From assembly GCA_029582265.1 (NCBI GenBank), contig CM055837.1:21747160-21811159 (forward strand): a stretch of 64,000 nucleotides of DNA, in the 5' to 3' direction. This stretch comes from Zoroaster sp. YZ-2022. Taxonomy: Eukaryota > Echinodermata > Asteroidea > Forcipulatida > Zoroasteridae. The notes beneath the pieces were generated by a model. That model worked only from the letters and a program-made list of their open reading frames with translations. It made no database searches and had not been told where the DNA came from. Position 1 is the stretch's first letter. Each line of letters opens with the position of its first letter. Below, piece after piece: positions 31,551-40,786 of this stretch. Position numbers and translations under genes: made by a program.

Positions 31551-31559
31551 TAATCTTGA

Positions 31560-33854
31560 AATTTAGAGTGATGTGTTTGTTCGTCAATTTTGTACACAGC
31601 GTGCGTTTCGAAATGGTGGCCCAGTCTTTACCTGGGCGATCTCTTTCTACTCTGGGTTTGGTTTTCCGAGCCTCCAGTATGATCGGGTATAGAGTTTTTT
31701 GTTTTATGTTTGTCCAATCGGGGACATCGTCTCGGTGTTTTCTAAAGGTTTGGATGATCAAATTGTAGAACTCTGGCCGAGCGTCGCAGTGCAGGATGTC
31801 ATTTTTGAAAGGGACGATGTCCCGAAGGGCCATCCCGCACCAATACTCGGCCAGAATTCTCCATTTTACTGGTTTTCTAGAGACAATGTCCCCGATGTGA
31901 ATACCCTGCAGTGTAGCCACTTTGCTTTCTATATCCATGACTCCCAGTCCTCCTTGGGACGGTGGGAAAAACATGGATACTCAGTTGACATGTTCTATTT
32001 CTTGCCCCCAAAGGAAAATGAAAATCGAACGATTGATTTTCCGGGTTATATCCTTTGGGGGCGGAATTACCTCGGCCGTATACCAGATAGATAGGATGAA
32101 ATACCTGGATAGGATGAAATTGTTGACGACAGCGACTTTCCCTTTCATGCTCAAGTCGCTGCCGTCCCAGGCTCTGATGGACTCTTTTAGTTGATCAAGT
32201 TTGTCGGTCCAGGTTTTGATTGTTGGGTCATTGTATCCGAAAAAGAGTCCAAGTATTTTGACCAAGGTAACCCATGATATGTCAACCGGTCCTGGGCTTT
32301 TGTGTTTCCACTTGCCCAGGAAACGCCATTCGTTTTCTGCTGATTTAATTTTGCCCCCGATGCGCGTTCGTACCTCTCGACCAATTGAAAACTGCGTTTT
32401 ATGGATGGTTCATCCGACAGGATCAAGGTGGTATCGTCAGCGTACATGGAAACTTTGGCTTCGGTCCCCCCCCCCCCCCCGTAATTTAACCCCGTGTATG
32501 TTGCGATCAGACCTAATCGCACACCCGAGTGGTTCCAAGGCTAGGATGTACGTCCCGGGTGAGCGAAAAGGTCTGTGATATGTTACCATTACAATGTACT
32601 GCGCTTTTTATGTCTGTGTATAAAATTTTAACCCATTTTCTGAAATTTGGACGGAAACCAAAGTTTTCCAGTACTTGCTTCAGATACCACCAATTGACCC
32701 TGTCGAAAGCTTTTTGTTGATCGAGAGATACAAAAGCCGTACCGAGGTTTTTCTGATCGACGTAATTCTGAATATTCCTTAGCAAGTGGGCATTGTCCGA
32801 TATGGAACGCCCTGCCACCGAGCAAGTCTGGTCTGCATTGATGATTTTATGCAAGACCAGCCCTACTCGGTTGGCAAGGACTTTTGACAAGATTTTATAA
32901 TCCACGTTCATCAGCGAAATGGGTCGCCAATTTGCGAGGTCCTCCCGGTTACCCTTCCCCTTATAAATGAGTGTAATTAAACCGGTCCGTTGTGTATCCG
33001 TTAATTTGCCCAATTTAAAAATTTCATTTAGGACCTCGCAAATATATTTTCCCATTTCACTGAAGAACGCGCGATAAAATTCGGCGGGCAAACCGTCTAA
33101 ACCAGGCGATTTGCCCGCCTCCATATCGAACAATGCCCTCCTGACTTCGGAGAGGGTCACCGGTCCCTCGAGAAGTGATTGATCCTCGAGGGACAATGAC
33201 CCATCCATAGAGTCCAGAAAGAACTCAATCTCATCTTGATCGACTGGGACAGCGGTATAAAGATCTTTGTAAAAAACACGACAGATATCAATCATTTGTT
33301 CTGCATCAGTTGTTACACCGCCATCCCGGTCACGGAGACTTTGCATACGTTTACTATCGGGTCTTTTTGTATTTGGGCAATGGGTATTTTGCTTACCTCT
33401 AATCTGAGGGTATTGTGTTTTCCGAAAAGTTTTGCCGACTTGTTATTGGTCTATTTTGGGGAGGTTGGACTTTGCGGCGATTAGTTGGGGCACGCATGCA
33501 GTGTCTCCGTTATCAACTTTCTTTTGTAAGAGATTGAGCTCTTTGAGGAATTGTTTACGTTCAGAATTACGTCGTCTAGATACATCAGCAGAATATGAGA
33601 TTATCGCTTTCTTCAAATGTAGTTTCCCCATGTCCCACCATGTTGAAATATTTTCAAATAAAATTTTGTTTTTCGACCAGTTATCCCAAACAGATTTGAT
33701 AAGCCCCGTAAAAGATCCCTCCCCTAAAAAAGAAGTGTTACATTGCAAAACAAACCTCCCTGTGTTTTTAATTTGATTTGAAATAGTAGCTTTAACTATG
33801 TCATGATCTGAAAATGGGAAAGCGATAATCTCATGTTGGAAACCCATCGACAAT
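31560..33854 (-). pseudogene. LINE ORF2 fragment: end of endonuclease, reverse transcriptase, connection
   Basis: On the minus strand, near 33790 the endonuclease end motif SDHDIV appears. RT motifs follow: GKSPGLDGLPAEFYRAFF, DLANWRPISLMNVDYKILSK, FVSLDQQKAFDRVNW, and the catalytic box MYADDTTLI near 32440. Frames break at about 33443-33346, 32515 and 32190, and a 14-base C run at 32467-32480 shifts one of them. The LINE stops at 31560 inside the satellite and is cut at 33854 by element 2. Motif style is Tx1/L1-like, but a different subfamily from the LINE at the window start. Confidence 0.8.
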
Positions 33855-34245
33855 AGTAGTATGTCAGATGCCGGTTCTAGGCCAAGTACCCAAAAATGGG
33901 CGTGGTTGATGATAATTGTAAAAAAAGAGGAGGGTGGTTGATGATATGACATCATGAGCTGCCGGTTCTAGGCCAAGTACCCAAAAATAGGCGTGGTTGA
34001 TGATAATTGTAAAAAAAGATGAGCGTGGTTGATGATGTCATCAAAAAATGATGACGTCATGAAAGGTTAAGTTTGGTAGGTATGTTGGTATAGGTATAGG
34101 TAAGATTAATGCGTAGGTCTTAAAAAACGATGTAAAATCCACTTGCTAAAAAAGATATTGGTTTTAGTAGTAAAAAAATTTAAATAACGATTTGGTATTA
34201 TCTAGATTAATAGTAAAGATAGTATGGAAGAAAGAAGAAGATATG
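33855..34245 (+). repeat. Element 2 left terminal inverted repeat
   Basis: It contains the terminal 16-mer, two tandem copies of a block of about 105 bases (CCGGTTCTAGGCCAAGTACC at 33871 and 33962), GATGTCATC/GATGACGTCAT palindromes near 34037-34056, GGTATAGGTATAGG, TTGGTTTTAGTAGTAAA, then TCTAGATTAATAGTAAA and ATGGAAGAA...GAAGAAGATAT. The right end carries the same series inverted (43724-44042), so the repeat runs into the first codons of the polymerase gene. Confidence 0.85.
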
Positions 34246-34706
34246 AAATGATGACGTAAGTTTTTAAAGAACCGTCTATACCGGTAGAGCGTATATTGTT
34301 AAAGGATTTAAAATTTTAAGATTATAACCCGGAAGATGTAGCCGCACCCAAAGAACCGTTTATACCGGTAGAGCACATATTGCTAAAGGATTTAAAATTT
34401 TAAGATTATGACCCGAAAGATGTAGCCGCACCCAAAGACAACGACTATGATAAAGATGTAGCCGCACCCAAAGACAACGACTTTTTTGACCCGGAAGAGG
34501 TCGCGCTGGCAAAAAAACATTTAACGTGTAAAAAAAACTTTGATAAAATAAAATCAAAAGATTATCGCGAATCTCTTTTAGTCGAATACGCGCAACGCTT
34601 TGATACTTTTCAAACTGTTTTAGCAGATATAAATTTAGGACTTCATACTAATAATATCGTTATAGAGTATGACAATTTTAAAATTTCAAATATTACATTT
34701 AAATAA
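34224..34706 (+). pseudogene. Acidic repeat protein gene with three in-frame TAA stops
   Basis: One frame from ATG 34224 to TAA 34704-34706 is open except for TAA at 34257, about 34317 and about 34407. The first seven codons (MEERRRY) are the captured polymerase gene start. Then come two near-identical 30-codon repeats (IPVE, ILLKDLKF, stop, DY) and shorter DVAAPKDND repeats, followed by a nonrepeated C-terminus (CKKNFDKIKSKDYRESLLVE). Two of the stops fall at the same position of the repeat, so the stop was probably copied with it. No family is recognised. Confidence 0.5.
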
Positions 34707-34736
34707 AAAAGTTTTGTATTTAATTATATTGGCAAG

Positions 34737-34829
34737 TGATGTAAAATCCACCCCCGAAAAAAAAGATATTGGTTTTAGTAGTAAAACAATTTAAATAACG
34801 ATTCGATATTATCTAGATTAATAGTAAAG
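34737..34829 (+). promoter_or_regulatory. Internal copy of the inner inverted-repeat/promoter segment
   Basis: About 90 bases (GATGTAAAATCCACC through TCTAGATTAATAGTAAA) repeat 34129-34219 directly and end at the ATG of the zinc-binding gene. This places the same box before the first gene, the second gene and, inverted, the polymerase gene. Confidence 0.6.
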
Positions 34830-35126
34830 ATGACGACGAGAGCGATGATTCCTTGCGAATGGCTTTTAGTTGGCAAAACAGAAAAGTGTTGTAGACTAAG
34901 TGTGTGTGGTGATGTATTTTGTCCACTTCATTTGTGGCGTATTCGACACGGTCAAAGTATACCCGTTGCGTGTAGAAGATGTAAAAATGGCACAAAAACA
35001 CCGATAAATTTATGTACGAAATGCGGTAATGTATTAAAAATAAATTATTTAAATCGCGTTGAAGCAAAAGCTAGACGAAATTATAATTTAGTGATGAAAG
35101 AGTTGGTTGAACGTTTTATAAATTAA
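34830..35126 (+). CDS. Cys-rich zinc-binding protein, short form
   Basis: 98 residues, intact. CEWLL, CCR, FCPLH, CRRC and CTKCG give the same Cys/His ladder as residues 58-115 of the element 1 protein at 4462-4890, followed by the same basic C-terminal helix (ARRNYNLVMKELV). The SAP-like N-terminal third is absent; the start follows the promoter copy directly, so the promoter duplication may have replaced it. A nucleic-acid-binding role is inferred. Confidence 0.6.
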   Translation: MTTRAMIPCEWLLVGKTEKCCRLSVCGDVFCPLHLWRIRHGQSIPVACRRCKNGTKTPINLCTKCGNVLKINYLNRVEAKARRNYNLVMKELVERFIN

Positions 35127-35225
35127 AATTTGAATTATACGGGGGAGGTATATCAGTTACTCTTACCCGCTCCGCTATTTGCGAAGCGGGTTTTTCATTG
35201 TAATAAGATTTTTGTATAGTAAAGT

Positions 35226-35846
35226 TTACTTTAAACTTAAAAGTTGTTCTATAAGAACTTTTTTTTCTTTATCTACATCGGCGGCTTTGACCTCTGTTTT
35301 AGCTGGTAAAGCTGTAGCTTTGCTAGAGTTAGTACAGATATTTTCTTTCATTTTAGAAAATTTATCTCGTTCTCCGCAGATGAGTAAAAATTCTTCTTGG
35401 GTAATGACACCGTCTTCGATCGCTTTTGAAACGTGGTTTTCAATCGTGTTGAGTTTAGATGATGCTAAAACTCTAATTGCATCGTGTTTTTTAGCTTTTT
35501 TAGATAATTTGTATTTCGCGTATCTGAGAGCAAACGCCGCACCACCTAACCCTAAAGCTAAACTTTCTAAAACAAGCCCAACCGGCGCTGCTATAGCGCT
35601 GGTGATACTTGCGATTCCAATGGCTCTTGCTCCCATACTGCCAAATTCAGTTTCTACGATACTACAAGTGTTGATGATTTTTATTATATTTTTATATTTT
35701 TTCTCGCGCTCGTTTCTCTCTACTTTAATTTCTTTTTGAATATCGTTGATTTTTTGTAAACGAAACGCATCGACGTTAAACTCTTTTTCATCGTTAAAAG
35801 GATTCGTAGTCGGTAACGTTGGATAAATTCTAGTTGTTTCGCTCAT
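35226..35846 (-). CDS. Membrane/coiled-coil protein with glycine-rich core
   Basis: 206 residues, intact, homologous along its length to 5032-5658. It has an N-terminal charged helix (RLQKINDIQKEIKVERNERE), a hydrophobic Gly/Ala-rich region of about 45 residues (GARAIGIASITSAIAAPVGL), then KLSKKAKKHDAIR and SKAIEDGVITQEEFLLICGE. Survival of an open frame in an otherwise broken element may reflect chance or recent decay. Function unknown. Confidence 0.6.
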   Translation of the reverse strand: MSETTRIYPTLPTTNPFNDEKEFNVDAFRLQKINDIQKEIKVERNEREKKYKNIIKIINTCSIVETEFGSMGARAIGIASITSAIAAPVGLVLESLALGLGGAAFALRYAKYKLSKKAKKHDAIRVLASSKLNTIENHVSKAIEDGVITQEEFLLICGERDKFSKMKENICTNSSKATALPAKTEVKAADVDKEKKVLIEQLLSLK

Positions 35847-35918
35847 TGTTTTTTTTATTAATAGTAAAAGATTATTTTTTTAACTTTTAATCTGCGGGAA
35901 AAGTATTAATTGGAATTT

Positions 35919-36377
35919 TTAAACTTTTATTTCGTAGCATATTCCCGTATTCAAAGCACCAAAAAAAGTAGCTTGAATATAGATTTTGGCATGATTTTTA
36001 TAATCATTTGAAAGGAAACATATTACACATTCTAAATAACGCGGTTCATTTGAAAAAAAAGTTACCATCTTCAGGGAAACTAATTGAATAAAGGTTACCT
36101 TCATCAAATTGTTCACTTTTACTATAGAATAAGAATTATTTTCACCCATATTCATTTTTGCATAGAATGAATAAAATAATAAATAGTTAACTGAAAAATT
36201 TACTTGATTTTGATACCAATAAACTTCAAAACTTAATTTATCTAAAAAATCAAAAGAAGATAAAGTTAGACTTGGTACAAGTTCACTGGGACTGATATAT
36301 CCAGTATCTTCAAAGATGAAGTTTTTATTGTTATGACTCTTTACGCTCGCACGACTAGGTCCATAAATGCTCGCCAT
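35919..36377 (-). CDS. MASIYGPSR-family protein, copy C
   Basis: 152 residues, intact. It starts MASIYGPSR, has GYISPSELV near residue 27 and ends ATFFGALNTGICYEIKV. The middle is strongly diverged from copy A but hydrophobic-polar alternation is kept. Preceded by the TATACTATAAATATG-type box (inverted at 36376-36390). It corresponds by position to 6026-6529. Confidence 0.55.
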   Translation of the reverse strand: MASIYGPSRASVKSHNNKNFIFEDTGYISPSELVPSLTLSSFDFLDKLSFEVYWYQNQVNFSVNYLLFYSFYAKMNMGENNSYSIVKVNNLMKVTFIQLVSLKMVTFFSNEPRYLECVICFLSNDYKNHAKIYIQATFFGALNTGICYEIKV

Positions 36378-36416
36378 ATTTATAGTATAAAATTAAATTT
36401 AATTTAATGGTAAACT

Positions 36417-36874
36417 TTAAATTTTTATATTGAAACAGATATTAGAAATTAGCGCACCGAAAAAGGTTGCCTCTACAAAAACTTTTTGAACATTTCGCAT
36501 TTTAAACACATTTCGTATTTTAAATGTTGCCTTTCATTATCGATAAAATTAAATTTCTTATCTCGTTCTGGAGAAGGAATATAATAAGCGTCAGCTGCAT
36601 AATCACGCGTTGATGAATATGAAACAATACTATCAATTTTTTTAAATTTTGCAAAAATAGAGCAGTACGTTGGTGCGTCGTTAAACATGAAAAAGGGTAG
36701 TTTAAACGTAGCGTGCCATCCGAGTATAATTTGATATTTTTCGACTAGAGGTATTGTTTGTAAAATTTCATCTCTGTTGATATATCCATGGTGTTCATAA
36801 ATGTCGCTAGGTGCGCTCGCTCTATCTTTAGGCGCTACGCTAGAGGTACGACTAGGTTCGTAAATACTCGCCAT
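36417..36874 (-). pseudogene. MASIYGPSR-family protein, copy D, one frameshift
   Basis: It starts MASIYEPSR and has GYINRDEILQTIPLVEKYQI and ILGWHATFKLPFFMFNDAP, both close to copy B. The original frame ends at about 36473. After a one-base shift near 36500 the conserved tail (ATFFGAL, then ICFNIKI) continues to TAA at 36419-36417. Confidence 0.55.
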
Positions 36875-36876
36875 AT

Positions 36877-37475
36877 TTATATAATTTCTAGATTTAAAAT
36901 AACGGGGAAACCGTGATTATTTATGTCTCTACCCTTTGAATCTTTAATTTGAAAACTCAATGCGTTAAAAGTACCTGTTTTAAGCTTTTTCATTAATGGA
37001 TTTTTATATTCCATCCACATACTCTCTCCGAACGATTTGTCTTGTAACGGAAAAGCATTTAAAATAGTATAAGGTTTACCGTTGAAATAATTTTCGGTCG
37101 TAGAAATTTGATCGCAATGAATGTATAGAATTTTAAAAAGTTGTACATCAATTATTTTACTATATTCTCCCACAGTTAGAAATTCGTTGTGAAGCCCGAG
37201 TAAATTAGCTAACCCAGATGTAAATTTGACAGATTTGTTTGCTTGAGTAATATTTAGCAAGAACAAACCTGTTTTTTCATTGATGGTGAAAGTGATCCAA
37301 GGCTACCATGTGTACGATAGATTATTCTTTCTTTTTTATGCACGTTGTAATATCCCACCCAAATGTTTACGCTATTTAATAATATCGTTAGATTACCCTT
37401 GCGATTATCGATGACGTCATCTAATTGAACCGACCCGCTATTTCTTTCAATTTCGATGTCGAATGTATGATACAT
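36877..37475 (-). pseudogene. Putative minor capsid (penton-like) protein, one frameshift
   Basis: N-terminal piece 37475-37254 (DDVIDNRKGNLTILLNSVNI, WVGYYNVHKK) and C-terminal piece 37266-36877 (SVKFTSGLANLLGL, LYIHCDQIS, NAFPLQDKSFGESMWMEYKN, FNALSFQIKDSKGRDI) overlap by a few bases in different frames. This beta-rich protein, with a C-terminal strand pattern ending VILNLEII, resembles the conserved putative penton/minor capsid proteins of Polintons; assignment from pattern and context. Only one lesion separates it from an open gene. Confidence 0.5.
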
Positions 37476-37511
37476 TTTATTATTAAAAATTTATAATTTT
37501 AATATAATAAA

Positions 37512-38927
37512 ATGACGTTTCCATTAGCGTTTCAGAGTAATTTTTCATTTTCATATAAGGAATCTGGAAATTTTAACGCGCCTCAGAATTTTAATGCTAG
37601 CGATTTGACGAGTCTGAATATTTACATCAATGAGACAGAGTTTTTTAGCGTAGAACTCTCTAATCCATTTCAGAATTATGTGCTACCTCACGTTGATAGC
37701 AACGATGTTGTAAATGATTGGAATTTTAACCCACTAAAATTTTATCAAAATCAAATAAATGTTGTGACGTACTGCAGTACAACGAGATGCAGTGTGGGTT
37801 ATAAACATTTAAATCATTCAAAATTGATGATTCGTAGTTTTTTTAGATTTCACGTTTATTATCAAATTAGACGAATGCTCAAAGAAATGAGCTGTCCTAC
37901 ATTTTTTCAACATTTTTATGACGCGTTTGCCAACAATATAGACATTAGCGCGTACAATAGACTATGTAATGAATTTCACCTCTCAATATCGGATCAATGG
38001 AAACAACGGGTAGATAAAAACTCTAATGGATTGGGAACGGCTTATTATTTGAACATCTACGGCTACATTCCAGTACCAGGGAAAAACTATGACAATTCAA
38101 CTTTGTTTCATCAAAACAATAAAAGGATGGATTTTGATAAAGAAAATGTTAATCTTGATAAAGTGAATAGCGTTAATGATATTGGGGGTTGAATACATTT
38201 CTCAATCTGAAGGCGTTGAAACAGCGTAGACTAAATTTATATTGTCTTTGGGATTAGCTCAAGGTTTTACGGATGTCGGCACAGAACGCATAAACGACTC
38301 TATAAGAACCTACGTTTACGCATTATTGGGAGCTCAAGTACAAACTAAAAGTGGAATTCTTACACCTGATACCGGTTTAGATGCACAGCGTGAATTTATA
38401 AATATAGTGGATGTTGAGATTGATTCTCCGGTCGATTTACAATCTTCTATTCAACGATATCAAGATAATTTACAATACGCTCGTTCTCAATTAAACTTTG
38501 CTATCGGAGAAAATTTATACATGATGCCTAGCGATATGAATTTACGAATAGGTACATATGCAGGATACAACAATAATATATTAATCGCATCGAGCGATTT
38601 ATCGTTAGGTTCAAATTTAGATACAAATTCAGCTCTGCTTTCTTTACCACTACCCGACATGCAGACAGAGGCAACTGCCCAACATCCCGCCGCTAAACAT
38701 GTGCAAGAATCTAATGATCTAGAATCTCCTCTACAATAACCCAAGACTCTGTGGAAGAATTTCCCTCTACAATAACCCAAGACTCTTTGGAAGAATCTCC
38801 CTCTACAATAGCTCAAGACTCTTTGGAAGAATCGCGCGATAACCACCAAGAAGAAAAAAATGCTTTAATTATTGGTTTTGCGATTTTAAGTGGACTTGGC
38901 GTTATGATTTATGAATTGCTCTACTAG
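37512..38927 (+). pseudogene. Conserved virion-type protein with YCSTTRC motif, two frameshifts
   Basis: Start ATG 37512. NASDLTSLNIYINE, VTYCSTTRCSVGY, FRFHVYYQIRRMLKEM, QGFTDVGTERINDSIRTYVY, LQYARSQLNFAIGENLYMMP and SDMNLRIGTYAGYNN are visible. Frame breaks lie at about 38165-38242 and 38735. In the last frame the linker contains three tandem copies of a unit of about 36-39 bases (QDSLEES-type, 38728-38835) and then a C-terminal membrane segment (ALIIGFAILSGLGVMIY) to TAG 38925-38927. It is the better preserved version of 7763-9066. Confidence 0.6.
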
Positions 38928-38951
38928 CGTTAGCCGCTAAGGCTAGCGAGG

Positions 38952-39326
38952 CTAGAGTTTTTTCTGCATCCAAGTTAAAATTAAAACTCCAACCCCCATC
39001 AAGGCTAGCCACAAATGCTCAGCCGTCCATGTGACGATGCCAGAAGCTGTTTTAAATAACCAACTTATTACCGCACCGATAATACTCGGTAAACCGGCTA
39101 AAGCTTTTTCTCCGAGTTTTGCTAATACACTCGCTAGATTTTTAAATGTTTTTTGTATCCACTCTTTTACAGCGCCACCGCTAGGCGTTGGTTCTGGCGT
39201 TGGCGCGGGCGTTGGTTTTCGCGGTGTAGGTTTAGGTTTGGGTGGTATAGGTTTTGGCGGCGCGGGTTTTGGTAAAACTTAATTTACAGCATTGACGATT
39301 TTATCGACGATAAAAGCAATGGTCAT
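38952..39326 (-). pseudogene. Amphipathic membrane-active-type protein, one stop
   Basis: Start at 39326 (MTIAFIVDKIVNAVN), then TAA where element 1 continues, then a Pro/Lys linker twice the length of the element 1 linker (PPKPIPPKPKPTPRKP), then WIQKTFKNLASVLAKLGEKA, LPSIIGAVISWLFK and HLWLALMGVGVLILTW to TAG at 38954-38952. Apart from the one stop the gene is open. Confidence 0.5.
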
Positions 39327-39412
39327 ACTAACAGCCGTTAATATACTAACGATCGTTACACCTTGTTCTCTAAATAAAGTTTAAATTTTATCTCCCAACG
39401 TAACATCTCTTT

Positions 39413-40279
39413 CTAACATTTTTGAAACGTTTCTTTAATTCTATTGATTTGACTACGAAGAACATAATCATGCGCATCTATTTGTTCTGACAAAACGTCT
39501 TTGTCATCTTTTAGTTTTTGCAGTTGTTCACGTAGTTTTGCGGTTTCATCCTCATCTTCATCGTCTCGATCTCGAGCGCTTACGTATTCTTTTTCAAGAT
39601 TATATATTTTTTGATTAAGTACTTTTAATTTAGTTAAAAGATCTAATTGTTCACCTCGATTTCTAGTCATGGTTTCATTGAGTGCTAACACTTCTCGCCA
39701 TGGAATGTTTAATTGCGTTTGAGTTTCTTGATCTCTCGAAAGCTCCACCGCTACCATTTCAATAGCTTCTTCTACTTGTATTGATTTTTCCACACGTTGT
39801 CTCGGTATAGATGGTAACCTTCTACCACTCATTTGAGCGGCTGGCTCTACCATCGGTTCTTCTGATTCGTTTATAACATTTATTATAGCTTCTTTAGTTT
39901 CGTCAAATGGTATTAAATCATTTATAGTTAAACCGCGTATTGAATTTAATTTTAAAAATCCACCTGTTTTCTTAGATAAATGTATTTCTTTATCACCTTT
40001 TAAAAAATAAAGTATACTCACTCCTTTTTCATTTAGTTTAAACGTGAATCTAGTATAGTCTTTTATAGCGTCTTTTATACTTTCATAAAAATCCTCGACC
40101 ATGGTTTTATGAAATTTACTCCGATTAGATAAAGTAAGGTCAGGAGTTTCTTCCTCGGGTAATGGTATACCCAACTGGGTGTTATCATCAACATTTGTTT
40201 CTAGTATATCATCATCATCTTCGTCAAGATTATGTAATAACGGATCCGCCGGCATAAGTTCATTCCTTCCTTGCGCCAT
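39413..40279 (-). CDS. Coiled-coil protein, intact version
   Basis: 288 residues: start MAQGRNELMP, acidic stretch (NLDEDDDDILETNVDD), a globular part of residues 55-140, the SGRRLPSIP motif near residue 150, then a coiled coil of residues 190-285 with SARDRDDEDEDETAKLREQL and RSQINRIKETF. It provides the reading frame that explains three broken pieces in element 1 (9441-10438). Role unknown; a DNA-core or scaffold protein is plausible for an acidic/coiled structural gene in this position. Confidence 0.6.
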   Translation of the reverse strand: MAQGRNELMPADPLLHNLDEDDDDILETNVDDNTQLGIPLPEEETPDLTLSNRSKFHKTMVEDFYESIKDAIKDYTRFTFKLNEKGVSILYFLKGDKEIHLSKKTGGFLKLNSIRGLTINDLIPFDETKEAIINVINESEEPMVEPAAQMSGRRLPSIPRQRVEKSIQVEEAIEMVAVELSRDQETQTQLNIPWREVLALNETMTRNRGEQLDLLTKLKVLNQKIYNLEKEYVSARDRDDEDEDETAKLREQLQKLKDDKDVLSEQIDAHDYVLRSQINRIKETFQKC

Positions 40280-40286
40280 TTTATAA

Positions 40287-40645
40287 TTACTTTTTATCTT
40301 TTTTCAATAATTTATAACTCGTGTAGCCTACTATACTCATGCCAATCAAAATGAATATGATTTCTCGCGTTTTTTGATCTTGGCTAGGAACGTAAAAATC
40401 CTCAAGTTTGGGTTCGTTGTATAAATCTTTTGGTAAATCAAATTGATCGCCAGTAACTCGTGAATATTCATTCATCGCTTCGTCAATGTTATTACAGGTT
40501 TTTTCAGCGTTTGATTCTTTTTGTATTTTTTTCGTTTAAATAATCTAGATATTTTAAACGCTTTTTACTAAATTCGTCTCTGGGTTTTGAAAGTTGTTCT
40601 ATCGCTAAATCGTGTCTTTTTCGTTCTTCATTACCACCTTGAGAA
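40287..40645 (-). pseudogene. Truncated two-helix membrane/coiled-coil gene
   Basis: Matches residues of 10440-10871: RKRHDLAIEQLSKPRDEFSK, LKYLDYLNE, then after a frameshift near 40505-40530 EYSRVTGDQFDLP, PKLEDFYVPSQDQKTREII and the C-terminal membrane helix. The N-terminal membrane helix is missing because of the deletion junction near 40640-40650. Confidence 0.6.
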
Positions 40646-40785
40646 AAAATGGGCGTTTTGAATATGTCAATTATTAGTATTAGCAAGGAATGTTACCTAA
40701 ATATCCACACGTTGCGTTAATTTGCGGTCAAACCGGATGCGGAAAAACTGAATTTGTTTTAAATTTGTTGGAACAAGAATATTTC
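40646..40785 (+). pseudogene. Fused remnant: capsid 3' end plus ATPase 5' end
   Basis: Bases 40648-40680 match the last codons of the element 1 capsid gene. ATG at 40689 then opens the ATPase start, and Walker A GQTGCGKT follows (about 40725-40748), with EFVLNLLEQEYF before the sequence jumps into polymerase DNA at about 40785. It therefore preserves the ATPase start that element 1 has lost, while the rest is deleted. Confidence 0.75.
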
Positions 40786-40786
40786 T

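Noticed and set aside
38487..38849. 120-codon minus-strand frame with RVLGYCRG repeats
   Set aside because: Antisense reading of the minisatellite and linker of the virion-type gene.
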